A DNA stretch of 7,026 nt from Clostridiales bacterium (GCA_029069015.1 JAIEBL010000005.1:1-7026); one strand, 5' to 3'. Shown: positions 1-6,819, counted from the stretch's first letter. Numbers and translations are program-made. Notes: generated from the sequence alone by a model not told the origin.

Positions 1-1373
1 CGGATTGGAAGCTTGGCTTCGTAGGCAGGAACGGCAGAGGCAAAACGACCTTCCTGCAACTTCTGACGGGCAAGTACGAGTATAGCGGGAAGATCGTTTC
101 GTCCGTACAATTCGACTACTTCCCCTATCCCGTGCGCGACAAAACCGCAGACACGATAGAGGTGTTGCATAAGGTTTGCCCCGAAGCCGAGGAGTGGCAG
201 CTCATGCGCGAGCTGATGCAGCTCGACGTAGAATGCGACTGTCTGTACCGCCCTTTTAATACGCTCTCAAGCGGGGAGCAAACCAAAGTCCTGCTCTCGG
301 CGCTGTTTTTAAACGAGGGACATTTTCTGCTCATCGACGAGCCGACGAATCATTTGGATATGCAAGCAAGAGCGCTACTGTCGGCGTACCTTTCAAAGAA
401 GAAAAGTTTTATTCTGGTTTCGCACGACCGCAGTTTTCTGGACGATTGCGTCGATCATATCCTGTCCTTAAACCGCGCGAATATCGAAGTGCAAAGCGGA
501 AATTTTTCTTCGTTTATGCGCAATTTCGAGCAGCAACAAGCAAACGAGTGCAAACAAAACAGCCGTTTGCAGACGGATATCAAACGACTCAAAGAATCGT
601 CGAGGCGGACGGCAGGTTGGGCGGATGCCGTGGAAAAATCCAAAATCGGCGCAAGCGACAAAGGCTACGTCGGGCATAAGTCCGCCAAGATGATGAAGCG
701 CGCGAAAGTAACGGAAGCGCACATACAAAACGAAATCGAAGAAAAATCCAAACTTCTCAAAAACACGGAGTTAGAGAGCGAGCTCAAGCTTTCGCCGCTA
801 CCCTGCCCCGCCGAACGGCTCGTGACGTTCGCTGCCGTTTCGCCCGTATACGACGGCAAAGAAGTCTGCGCACCCGTCAGCTTTGAAATCAAGCGGGGCA
901 ACCGCATCGCACTCAGCGGCAAAAACGGTTGCGGCAAGAGCAGCCTTTTAAAGCTTCTTTGCGGCGAGTCGATAGAGCACCGCGGCAAAATCGAAACGAG
1001 CACGAATCTCGTCATCTCCTACGTTTCGCAGGACACCTCGTTTTTACACGGATCGCTCACGGAGATCGCCGAGCAGCACGGCATAGACGAAAGCCTGTTC
1101 AAAGCGATCTTGCATAAAATGGGCTTTTTGAAAGAACAGTTCGAAAAGGACGTCGCCGCTTTTTCGGACGGGCAGAAAAAAAAGACTTTACTTGCGAAAA
1201 GTCTTTGCGAGCGGGCGCATTTATACGTATGGGACGAACCGTTGAATTTTATCGACGTCTATTCACGCATACAAATTGAAAACCTGCTTTTACAGTTTGC
1301 GCCCACCATGATTTTCGTAGAGCACGATAAAACGTTCCGCGAAAAAATCGCCACGAGCGTGGTGACGTTATAA
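1..1373 (+). CDS. Lsa-family ABC-F ribosomal protection protein (5' end missing)
   Basis: ABC-F ATPases of the Lsa/CplR group have no membrane domain. They bind the ribosomal E site and dislodge lincosamides, streptogramin A and pleuromutilins from the peptidyl transferase centre. The frame is open from base 3 and gives 456 residues; family members are about 490-500, so roughly 35-40 N-terminal residues lie outside the window. Counting from base 3: Walker A of the first ATPase domain GRNGRGKT at 8-15, signature LSSGEQ at 88-93, Walker B DEPTNHLD at 112-119, H-loop SHDR at 140-143. A charged linker follows at about 174-258, with the Lsa-like segment DKGYVGHKSAKMMKR. The second domain has Walker A GKNGCGKS at 306-313, a divergent signature FSDGQ at 387-391, WDEPLNFID at 410-418 and EHD at 440-442. 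The WDEPLNFID variant and the linker favour Lsa over Vga, Msr or housekeeping Uup/EttA. The GTG at 132 is internal, because the first Walker A precedes it. The gene converges on proC. Confidence 0.93.
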   Translation, partial: DWKLGFVGRNGRGKTTFLQLLTGKYEYSGKIVSSVQFDYFPYPVRDKTADTIEVLHKVCPEAEEWQLMRELMQLDVECDCLYRPFNTLSSGEQTKVLLSALFLNEGHFLLIDEPTNHLDMQARALLSAYLSKKKSFILVSHDRSFLDDCVDHILSLNRANIEVQSGNFSSFMRNFEQQQANECKQNSRLQTDIKRLKESSRRTAGWADAVEKSKIGASDKGYVGHKSAKMMKRAKVTEAHIQNEIEEKSKLLKNTELESELKLSPLPCPAERLVTFAAVSPVYDGKEVCAPVSFEIKRGNRIALSGKNGCGKSSLLKLLCGESIEHRGKIETSTNLVISYVSQDTSFLHGSLTEIAEQHGIDESLFKAILHKMGFLKEQFEKDVAAFSDGQKKKTLLAKSLCERAHLYVWDEPLNFIDVYSRIQIENLLLQFAPTMIFVEHDKTFREKIATSVVTL

Positions 1374-1414
1374 TCCCTTTGGGGACTTTGCCTTCACCGC
1401 CGCCTACGCTCGTG
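1342..1414 (-). terminator. Probable terminator of the proline operon, overlapping the ABC-F coding end
   Basis: Read on the minus strand after the proC stop, CACGAGCGT (1414-1406) pairs perfectly with ACGCTCGTG (1360-1352). A nested GGTGA/TCACC pair (1398-1394 with 1365-1361) and a small TCCC/GGGA hairpin sit in the loop. Four bases past the stem comes a run of six T (1347-1342), as expected for an intrinsic terminator. The stem is long-range, with a 7-nt bulge on one side and a large loop, so it is not textbook. On the plus strand no well-placed T run follows, so it probably acts on proBAC transcripts only. Confidence 0.4.
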
Positions 1415-1429
1415 CAATATTCTGTAATT

Positions 1430-2224
1430 TTACTTTTTGAACTGTAAGGTCTTCTGATAGGCGGCGACGATCGCGTCCATCGCCGCACCGCGGAAGCCCG
1501 CTTTTTCCAATGCGTGCACGCCCGCTATGGTGCTGCCGCCCGGGCTGCAAACGGCGTCTTTCAGATCGGACGGGCTGCCGTACGTTTCCACCATCTGCGC
1601 GCTGCCTGCCATCACCTGCGCGGCAAGCGTCTGCGCAACGCGCCGCGGCACGCCGCACTCCACTGCTCCGTCGGCAAGCGCTTCCAAGAACAGATAACAA
1701 TACGCGGGCGCACACCCCGAAAGCGCCGCCGTGGCGTCGAACTGCGCTTCGGGCACGTGCTCGAGCATGCCCGACTGCGCAAAGTCACGCAGGAAGCTTT
1801 CCTCGTCTTCCTGCGAAACGCCGCTTGCCGTATACAGCGTAACGCCCTTACCGACAAGCACGGGGGTGTTGGGCATAATGCGGATCACGGGCAAATCGCC
1901 GAAGAGCGTTTTGATGCGCGCAATGCTTGCACCCAGAACCATGGAAATCAAGCAGACGTCTTTACGCTCGGAAAGGACCGCCTTGACCTCGCTTGCCGCC
2001 GCGCCGAGCGCCTGCGGCTTTACGCCGATCACGAAGAACCGACAGCTCTTAGCGGCTTTCTGCGCCTGTTCCGCCACGACGCCGTGCGAAACGCAATACG
2101 CCTCTACCTTCGCCGTATCACGGTCACACGCCGCAATCTTTTTTGGGTCTACGACGCGCGCCACCGCCGTTAGCAGCGCGCCGCCCATATTACCGCAACC
2201 CATAAACGCATATTCGTATTTCAT
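1430..2224 (-). CDS. proC: Pyrroline-5-carboxylate reductase
   Basis: ProC performs the last step of proline synthesis in the cytoplasm: NAD(P)H-dependent reduction of 1-pyrroline-5-carboxylate to L-proline. The 264-residue product has the usual family length. The N-terminal Rossmann dinucleotide loop is GCGNMGGALL (9-18), with acidic D34 following the second strand. VIGVKP (65-70) and IRIMPNTPVLVGKGVT (114-129) are typical of the nucleotide domain. The C-terminal helical dimerisation domain contains ALSGCAPAY (167-175) and the signature region CSPGGSTIAG (226-235). The substrate loop reads SGCAPAY where many homologues have SGSGPAY, a variant that keeps the PAY core. The ATG at 2224 is supported by GGAGG ten bases upstream. 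The gene lies 52 bp downstream of proA on the same strand, with no promoter or terminator evident between them, so it is the last gene of a proBAC operon. Confidence 0.96.
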   Translation of the reverse strand: MKYEYAFMGCGNMGGALLTAVARVVDPKKIAACDRDTAKVEAYCVSHGVVAEQAQKAAKSCRFFVIGVKPQALGAAASEVKAVLSERKDVCLISMVLGASIARIKTLFGDLPVIRIMPNTPVLVGKGVTLYTASGVSQEDEESFLRDFAQSGMLEHVPEAQFDATAALSGCAPAYCYLFLEALADGAVECGVPRRVAQTLAAQVMAGSAQMVETYGSPSDLKDAVCSPGGSTIAGVHALEKAGFRGAAMDAIVAAYQKTLQFKK

Positions 2225-2276
2225 ATTCTTTCGACCTCCGCCGATTTTTACTTTGTGTTTTGTGCGCGCATTGTCC

Positions 2277-3533
2277 TTATCGAACCTGGCCGTTGCCCCG
2301 AATCACGTACTTATACGAGGTCAGTTCGCGCAGTCCCATAGGACCGCGGGCGTGCAGTTTTTGCGTAGAGATACCGATTTCGCATCCCTTACCGAACTCT
2401 CCGCCGTCGGTAAACCGCGTGGACGCGTTCACGTACACCGCCGCGCTGTCCACCTCGCCGAGGAACTTTTCCGCACTGCTCTCGTCGCTCGTTACGATGG
2501 TTTCGCTATGGTGCGTGGAATGCTGTCCGATATGCGCGATCGCCTCATCCACCGACGCCACTACACCAACCGCCAGAATATAGTTTGAAAACTCGGTATC
2601 GAAATCGTCTTCATTTGCGCGCGTCCCGTCTATAAACTTCGCCGCTTTTTCGTCTACGCGCAGTTCGACGACGGGCAACCCTTTCTTTTCCCGCTCTGTC
2701 GTAAGCCGCGATTGCAGCATAGGCAAAAATTTTGCCGCAATGCCTTCGTGCACGAGCAACACTTCCGCCGCATTGCACACCGAGGGGCGCGACGCCTTGG
2801 CGTTTTCGGTAATAGCGAGCGCCATTTCCAAATCCGCGCTTTTATCGATATAGATATGGCAAATGCCCGTGCCCGTTTCAATACACGGCACTTTGGCGTT
2901 TTCCAGGCACGTACGGATCAACCCTGCCCCGCCGCGCGGGATCAACACGTCTAAGCTACCCACCGCCGCCATCATTTCCTGCGCCACCGCACGGGAAGCA
3001 TCCTCGGGCATGCAAATAAAATCGGGGTCCAAGCCCTGTTTTTGCAGCGCGTCTTTTAAAATACGCACGATGGTAAAGGCGGTATGAAACGCTTCTTTTC
3101 CGCTCTTTAAAACACACACGTTGCCGCTCTTCAAGCAGAGTGCCGCTGCGTCGCTCGTCACGTTCGGACGACTCTCGTAGATAATACCGATCACGCCCAA
3201 CGGTACGGTCCTTCGCTCGATCCTAAGCCCGTTCGGACGCACCGCACTCTCGAGCGTCACGCCGATCGGGTCGGGTAGCGCCGCCACGTCACGCACGCCC
3301 TGCGCCATACCTTCGATGCGTTCTTTCGTAAGACGCAGCCGATCGATCATCACGGGGCTCATAATTCCCTCTTGCGCGGCTACGTCTTCGCGGTTGACGC
3401 GCAAGATCTCGTCCGCGTTTTCTGTCAGCGCGTCCGCCATGGCAAGCAGCGCCGCATTTTTCTTTTCCGTGCCGAGCGTGGCAAGCCTGGGGGCTGCCGC
3501 CTTTGCGCGTTTGAAGAGTTCGTGCGTCGTCAT
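2277..3533 (-). CDS. proA: Glutamate-5-semialdehyde dehydrogenase (gamma-glutamyl phosphate reductase)
   Basis: ProA reduces gamma-glutamyl phosphate with NADPH to glutamate 5-semialdehyde, which cyclises to pyrroline-5-carboxylate, the substrate of the ProC encoded next. The 418 residues match the family length. Visible landmarks are [20 protein letters not shown] (111-130), the cofactor-side LKSGKEA (142-148), the catalytic cysteine C253 in RPSVCNAAE, and a glutamate 5-semialdehyde dehydrogenase signature region at about 328-347 ([14 protein letters not shown]). The conserved C-terminal region starts at about 370 ([13 protein letters not shown]) and includes [12 protein letters not shown] at 390-401. 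A strong AAGGAGG site five bases before the ATG supports the start. The first four bases of the gene overlap the proB stop as ATGA, which suggests translational coupling of the kinase and reductase; family knowledge says these two enzymes channel an unstable acyl phosphate. Confidence 0.97.
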   Translation of the reverse strand: MTTHELFKRAKAAAPRLATLGTEKKNAALLAMADALTENADEILRVNREDVAAQEGIMSPVMIDRLRLTKERIEGMAQGVRDVAALPDPIGVTLESAVRPNGLRIERRTVPLGVIGIIYESRPNVTSDAAALCLKSGNVCVLKSGKEAFHTAFTIVRILKDALQKQGLDPDFICMPEDASRAVAQEMMAAVGSLDVLIPRGGAGLIRTCLENAKVPCIETGTGICHIYIDKSADLEMALAITENAKASRPSVCNAAEVLLVHEGIAAKFLPMLQSRLTTEREKKGLPVVELRVDEKAAKFIDGTRANEDDFDTEFSNYILAVGVVASVDEAIAHIGQHSTHHSETIVTSDESSAEKFLGEVDSAAVYVNASTRFTDGGEFGKGCEIGISTQKLHARGPMGLRELTSYKYVIRGNGQVR

Positions 3534-4306
3534 GCGTCCCTCCTTGCGTAAAAGCGCGTCGCATTAAGCGGCTTGTTTTCCACCGCATCGTATAGCCGTT
3601 CGGGGGTCGCCCCGTTCATTAAAACGACGTCACAACCGCTACACTCGCATATCTTCGCCGCTTGCAGTTTGGTCTTCATGCCGCCCGTTCCGAGCGCGCT
3701 GCCCGCGCCGCCCGCACGCGCGAAAAGCTCATCCGTCACGCCGTGAACCTCACGGATCAATTCCGCCTTGTCGCTCTTTCTCGGGTCGGCGGTATATAGA
3801 CCGTCCACGTCCGAAAGCAATATCAGAAGGTCGGCCTTCACGCTCACCGCCACGAGCGCGGAAAGCGTATCGTTATCCCCCACCTTGATTTCGTCGGTTG
3901 CCACCGTGTCGTTCTCGTTGATAACGGGCAACACGCCGAGCGATAAAAGTCTGCTGACCGTATTGGAAAAATTCTCGTGCCGGTCCGTATGCGAAAGGTC
4001 CGCGCCCGTCAGAAGGATCTGCGCGACCGTGTGGTGATACTGCCCGAAAAGGCGGTCGTACGTGTCCATCAGTTCGCACTGCCCGACGGCCGCCGCCGCT
4101 TGCTTGGTGGGAATATCCGTGGGCCGTTCGCGCAGCGAAAGCTTCCCGATCCCCATGCCGATCGCGCCCGAAGACACCAAAATCATTTCGTGTCCCGCGT
4201 TTTTCAGATCGGCAATGACACGACACAGATCCTGCACGCGTCGCAAGTTCATACGGCCCGTTTCATGCGTCAAGGTAGACGTTCCGACTTTAACTACGAT
4301 TCTCAT
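3530..4306 (-). CDS. proB: Glutamate 5-kinase, short form without PUA domain
   Basis: ProB phosphorylates glutamate with ATP to gamma-glutamyl phosphate, the committed and normally proline-inhibited step of proline synthesis. It has an amino acid kinase fold: KVGTST (6-11) at the phosphate-binding N-terminus, SSGAIG (45-50), the glutamate-site PVINENDTV (127-135), [11 protein letters not shown] (143-153), the nucleotide region [11 protein letters not shown] (165-175) and GTGGMKTK (206-213). The protein stops at 258 residues, so it lacks the roughly 100-residue C-terminal PUA domain of the E. coli type enzyme (about 367 residues). Single-domain forms are known in several Bacillota. The open frame ends naturally and overlaps proA, so this is not a frameshift. 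The start at 4306 has AGAGGA about ten bases upstream, weaker than the site of proA. It is the first gene of the operon, behind the promoter at 4374-4403. Confidence 0.96.
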   Translation of the reverse strand: MRIVVKVGTSTLTHETGRMNLRRVQDLCRVIADLKNAGHEMILVSSGAIGMGIGKLSLRERPTDIPTKQAAAAVGQCELMDTYDRLFGQYHHTVAQILLTGADLSHTDRHENFSNTVSRLLSLGVLPVINENDTVATDEIKVGDNDTLSALVAVSVKADLLILLSDVDGLYTADPRKSDKAELIREVHGVTDELFARAGGAGSALGTGGMKTKLQAAKICECSGCDVVLMNGATPERLYDAVENKPLNATRFYARRDA

Positions 4307-4326
4307 TCGTCGCTATCCTCTCGCTC

Positions 4327-4358
4327 GTTTAAACGCTGTTTACGCGCTTTTAACGCGC
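4327..4358 (-). promoter_or_regulatory. Repeated palindromic A/T-G/C block in the proB leader, possible operator or RNA hairpins
   Basis: Between the predicted transcription start (about 4367) and proB lie three near-repeats on the plus strand: GTTTAAACGC (4327-4336), GTTTACGCGC (4338-4347) and TTTTAACGCGC (4348-4358). They include the perfect inverted repeat TAAAC-GCT-GTTTA (4330-4342), the palindrome CGTTTAAACG (4326-4335) and GCGC/GCGC around a 7-base loop (4344-4358). The arrangement could be an operator for a repressor or two small hairpins in the leader RNA. No known riboswitch or T-box consensus was recognised. Function is inference. Confidence 0.3.
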
Positions 4359-4373
4359 ACTGCGTCTTCTATT

Positions 4374-4403
4374 ATTATACACATAGTCGAGTGCAAATGG
4401 CAA
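4374..4403 (-). promoter_or_regulatory. Sigma-A-type promoter of the proBAC operon
   Basis: On the minus strand the -10 box is a perfect TATAAT (4379-4374). The -35 box is TTGCCA (4403-4398), five of six matches to TTGACA. The spacer is 18 bp. The expected start is near 4367, giving a leader of about 60 nt before the proB ATG. The box lies in the 136-bp gap after the DUF1893 gene, so proBAC probably has its own transcription unit, although no clear terminator separates it from the upstream cluster. Confidence 0.7.
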
Positions 4404-4442
4404 CGGATTTAACACGGGTTTCAAGGGCGTTTCATCCACGCC

Positions 4443-4850
4443 TTACGCTTTTTGCGTTTTCTCTTTTAAAATGGCGAAAGCTTCGTCCAAGTTGTCCGTA
4501 TCCAAGACAGCTTTTTCCATGGGGCACATGTCCGTGCCCGCACGGTTGATGATGCTTTCGGTAAGCGTAGCATGATCAACCGCGACACCGTACCGCTCCA
4601 AAATTCTCTTGCCGTGCCCCGAGAGCACTTCGGCGTAGACGCTTTTAACGCCGCACTTTATAAGCAGCATTGCCGCCGCCTTCCCCACGACTTTATCCGC
4701 GACCGAATACCCGTTCAGGTCGACGCCGTCCGCGATAAAGTCCATGATGGGCGCAATGCCCCTCTTCTCGCCGTACAGGCATTTGCCATCCTTACACAAG
4801 CAGATCGAATGCCCCGCAAGGTTTGTTTTCGCCGTTTGCAGATCCGTCAT
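4443..4850 (-). CDS. DUF1893 (TM1506-like) protein, deaminase-like fold
   Basis: This 135-residue protein matches, by remembered motifs, the DUF1893 family typified by Thermotoga TM1506. Its structure falls in the cytidine deaminase-like fold, but it has no established enzyme activity. Motifs visible are GKCLYGEKRGIAPIMDFI (22-39), the hallmark ADKVVGKAAAMLLIKCGV (51-68), a central LSGHGKRILERYGV (76-89), and INRAGTDMCPME (100-111) near the C-terminus. The classical deaminase zinc signatures (HAE/CAE and PCxxC) are absent, so zinc-dependent deamination is unlikely. No signal peptide or membrane helix is seen; it should be cytoplasmic. The ATG at 4850 has AGGGA five bases upstream. It begins 9 bp after the aldo/keto reductase stop and is likely co-transcribed with it; it is the last gene of that cluster. 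Confidence 0.82.
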   Translation of the reverse strand: MTDLQTAKTNLAGHSICLCKDGKCLYGEKRGIAPIMDFIADGVDLNGYSVADKVVGKAAAMLLIKCGVKSVYAEVLSGHGKRILERYGVAVDHATLTESIINRAGTDMCPMEKAVLDTDNLDEAFAILKEKTQKA

Positions 4851-4859
4851 TTTTATCCC

Positions 4860-5975
4860 TTACGCTTTCTTTTCGAATTCTGCCGCAACGTCTTTTAAAA
4901 GCTTGCGGATGGGCAGATGTTGCGGGCAGGCGCTTTCGCACTTGCCGCACGCAATGCAAGCCGACGCTTTGCCGTTTGTTTTGGTGTGCACTTCGTTGTA
5001 GTAGTAGTCGGCATTCCAATCGTGGTGAATGTTTTTGGCGTTTAAGCACGCGAACAGATCGGGAATGGAAATCTTTTTCGGGCAGCCGTCCGTGCAATAG
5101 CGGCATGCGGTGCAGGCAATGGCATTTTGCGATTTGATCGCATTGCAGACGTTTTGCACGGCTTGCATCTCTTTTTCGCTCAGCGGCGCAAAGTCTTTCA
5201 TGTACGAAATGTTGTCGTTCATCTGACCGAGGTCGCTCATGCCCGAGAGCACCATAAAGATCCCCTCGAAGCCCGCCGCGAAACGGATCGCGTAGCTTGC
5301 CGCGCTCATGTTGCCGAGCGCCTCGAAATATTTTTTCGCGCCTTCGGGGACACGGACGAGACTGCCGCCCTTAACGGGTTCCATCACGATGACGGGCTTT
5401 CCGTGCTTGCGGCAAACTTCGTAGCACTTTTTGGACTGTACGGCGGGGTCATCGTAGTCCACGTAATTGAACTGGATCTGCACGACCTCGATCTGCGGAT
5501 ACTCCGTTAATATCTTATCCAGAACTTCCGCCGTGTCGTGAAAGGAAATGCCGAAGTGCTTGATCTTTCCCTCCGCTTTCAATTCGAGCGCTTGCTCGTA
5601 GGCGCGGCAACGCTTGAACTGCGCGTAATTCTGCTCGCTCTGCGCGTGCATGAGATAAAAATCGAAGTAGTCCACGCCGCAGATTTTAAGCTGGCTTTCA
5701 AAGAAGGGGCGCACCTCTTTTTCCGTCTTAAAATAAAAGTTCGTCAGCTTATTGGTCAGAATATACTGCTCGCGGGGATAGCGTTTTACCAAACAATCGC
5801 GGAGCGCCGTTTCGCTCTTTCCCTGCAAATACCCGTGCGCCGTATCGAAGTAGTTGAAGCCGTTTGCGATAAAGGTATCGATCATTTTGTTGAACTCGTC
5901 GTAGTCGACCTCCCCGCCTTTCATGGGAAGACGCATACAGCCGAACCCCAACTTTTTATGTACATTTTCAAACAT
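4860..5975 (-). CDS. Aldo/keto reductase with C-terminal 2x[4Fe-4S] ferredoxin-like domain
   Basis: The N-terminal part (about 1-275) is an aldo/keto reductase TIM barrel, and the C-terminal part (about 283-360) carries two four-cysteine iron-sulfur motifs. The catalytic tetrad is visible: D44 and Y49 in FDTAHGY, K76 in TNKLT and H110 in LMHAQ. GISFHD (142-147) and QFNYVDYDD (168-176) are typical of the barrel. The clusters are C288, C291, C294, C298 (CTACRYCTDGCP) and C340, C343, C346, C350 (CIACGKCESACP). The length of 371 fits this clostridial and archaeal subfamily. The Fe-S tail suggests electron exchange with a ferredoxin-type partner besides, or instead of, NAD(P)H; the substrate is unknown. 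The start at 5975 has GGAG in the last codons of the cupin gene, with only 3 bp between the genes, so the two are co-translated neighbours. Confidence 0.93.
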   Translation of the reverse strand: MFENVHKKLGFGCMRLPMKGGEVDYDEFNKMIDTFIANGFNYFDTAHGYLQGKSETALRDCLVKRYPREQYILTNKLTNFYFKTEKEVRPFFESQLKICGVDYFDFYLMHAQSEQNYAQFKRCRAYEQALELKAEGKIKHFGISFHDTAEVLDKILTEYPQIEVVQIQFNYVDYDDPAVQSKKCYEVCRKHGKPVIVMEPVKGGSLVRVPEGAKKYFEALGNMSAASYAIRFAAGFEGIFMVLSGMSDLGQMNDNISYMKDFAPLSEKEMQAVQNVCNAIKSQNAIACTACRYCTDGCPKKISIPDLFACLNAKNIHHDWNADYYYNEVHTKTNGKASACIACGKCESACPQHLPIRKLLKDVAAEFEKKA

Positions 5976-5978
5976 CGT

Positions 5979-6392
5979 CTATTTCTCCAACGCGTCGTAT
6001 TCTTCATCCGAAACGGGTTCGCACCATTCTGTACTGCCGCCCTCTGCGGGCACTTCCAACGCAAGGTGCGCAAACCAGCTATCCTTCGCCGCGCCGTGCC
6101 AATGCTTGACGTTCGCGGGGATATTCACGACGTCGCCCGCGGTCAAGGCACGCGGCGGCTGCCCGTATTCCTGATACCACCCCTTACCCGCCGTGACGAG
6201 CAATATCTGCCCGCCGCCTTTCGTTGCGTGGTGAATGTGCCAGTTGTTCCGACAGCGCGGCTCGAAGGTCACGTTCCCGATGGCGACCTGCTCGGTCGAG
6301 AGCATATTGAGATAGCTCTGCCCGATAAAATACTTAGCAAACGCGTCGTTTTTCTCCCCGACGGGAAACACGCTCAATTCTTCTTTTTTCAT
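5979..6392 (-). CDS. Small single-domain cupin, GtHNL-like metal site
   Basis: A 137-residue monocupin with both cupin motifs. Motif 1 is WHIHHATKGGGQILLVTAGK (51-70), giving likely metal ligands H52, H54 and Q62. Motif 2 is PANVKHWHG (92-100), giving H97 (or H99). The rest, including VTFEP (41-45), GKGWYQE (69-75), AGDVVNIP (85-92), WHGAA and EPVSDEEY, resembles the group of manganese cupins typified by the Granulicella hydroxynitrile lyase GtHNL. As I recall, three His and one Gln bind the metal there, so the Gln is expected rather than a lost Glu. The spacing between H54 and Q62 is about four residues longer here. The actual reaction cannot be assigned. It follows the CMD gene by 37 bp; CMD and cupin domains frequently occur together or fused. 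The start at 6392 has AGGGG nine bases upstream. Confidence 0.88.
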   Translation of the reverse strand: MKKEELSVFPVGEKNDAFAKYFIGQSYLNMLSTEQVAIGNVTFEPRCRNNWHIHHATKGGGQILLVTAGKGWYQEYGQPPRALTAGDVVNIPANVKHWHGAAKDSWFAHLALEVPAEGGSTEWCEPVSDEEYDALEK

Positions 6393-6429
6393 GTTTTCTG
6401 TCCCCTTTTCTAATTATGCGCCCTGTTCG

Positions 6430-6756
6430 TCAATCCGTCCACACTTCTTTTGCAAGATTGAAGACTGCCCAACCTTTGGGCCAGCCCGCATAAAAAGCCG
6501 TATGCGTGATGGCTGCCACGATTTCTTTTTTCGTTACGCCGTTATTCTTCGCATTCATCAAATGATGTTTGAGCGAGCTGTCGCAGATGCCTTGCGACAT
6601 AAGCGAAACGACGGTAATGATGCACCGCGTCTTTATATCGATATCCGTGTTGTTCCAGTTTTCGCCGAACAACACGTCGTCATTGAAATGCGCAAATTCT
6701 GGTGCAAATTCTCCGAGGGCGTCTCTGCCCGCCGTTTGTACGATTTTCTTACTCAT
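6430..6756 (-). CDS. Carboxymuconolactone decarboxylase (CMD) family protein
   Basis: This 108-residue all-helical protein fits the CMD/AhpD-like fold. The core LKHHLMNAKNNGVTKKEIVA (62-81) followed by THTAFYAGWPKGWAVFNLAKEV (84-105) is the family hallmark. The CxxC pair of AhpD peroxidases is missing; the only cysteines are C45 and C58, thirteen residues apart. A thiol peroxidase role is therefore unlikely, and the protein is closer to gamma-carboxymuconolactone decarboxylase-like members. True protocatechuate degradation is also unlikely, since no other genes of that pathway are here. A textbook AAGGAG seven bases before the ATG at 6756 fixes the start. The gene lies between an SDR gene 90 bp upstream and the cupin gene, in what looks like one operon. 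Confidence 0.9.
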   Translation of the reverse strand: MSKKIVQTAGRDALGEFAPEFAHFNDDVLFGENWNNTDIDIKTRCIITVVSLMSQGICDSSLKHHLMNAKNNGVTKKEIVAAITHTAFYAGWPKGWAVFNLAKEVWTD

Positions 6757-6796
6757 TGACTTTCTCCTTAACCTTTACGTAAAAATTTTTTATTTC

Positions 6797-6819
6797 CGTG
6801 TGGGGCTCTGCCGCACACG
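6797..6819. repeat. Inverted repeat in the SDR-CMD gap
   Basis: CGTGTG (6797-6802) pairs with CACACG (6814-6819). After one C-C mismatch on the minus-strand RNA, two more G-C pairs close a five-base loop. On the minus strand the tail is GAAATAAAAAATTTTT, so the T run comes eleven bases late. On the plus strand the tail begins CATTTTCTT. It may be a weak terminator or attenuator after the SDR gene, or an RNA-stabilising hairpin before the CMD gene. No convincing promoter was found in this 90-bp gap. Confidence 0.35.

Noticed and set aside
132..134. GTG at 132 as the start of the ABC-F gene
   Set aside because: The same frame is open to base 3 and contains the first Walker A motif at 24-47, so the true start is upstream of the window.
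1514..2173. Plus-strand open frame of 219 codons within proC
   Set aside because: It is Arg/His/Ala-rich and entirely antisense to proC; no motif supports it.
1731..2588. Plus-strand open frame of 285 codons opposite proC and proA
   Set aside because: It crosses the proA-proC junction on the opposite strand, has low-complexity Ala/Arg/Ser-rich composition and no family match; it is a shadow frame.
4307..4442. T-box or other riboswitch before proB
   Set aside because: The predicted transcript leader is only about 60 nt, and no T-box AGGGUGG-type sequence or antiterminator was found.
4426..4442. GGCGT/ACGCC inverted repeat directly after the DUF1893 stop, as a terminator
   Set aside because: The stem is five base pairs and the minus-strand tail is CTTGAAACCC, with no T run, so it is not a convincing terminator for that gene.
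5538..6413. Long plus-strand open frame of 291 codons opposite the AKR and cupin genes
   Set aside because: It lies antisense to two genes with clear catalytic motifs, has no recognisable domain, and is explained by codon bias in the real genes.
6430..6756. AhpD alkylhydroperoxidase annotation
   Set aside because: The essential CxxC pair is absent.
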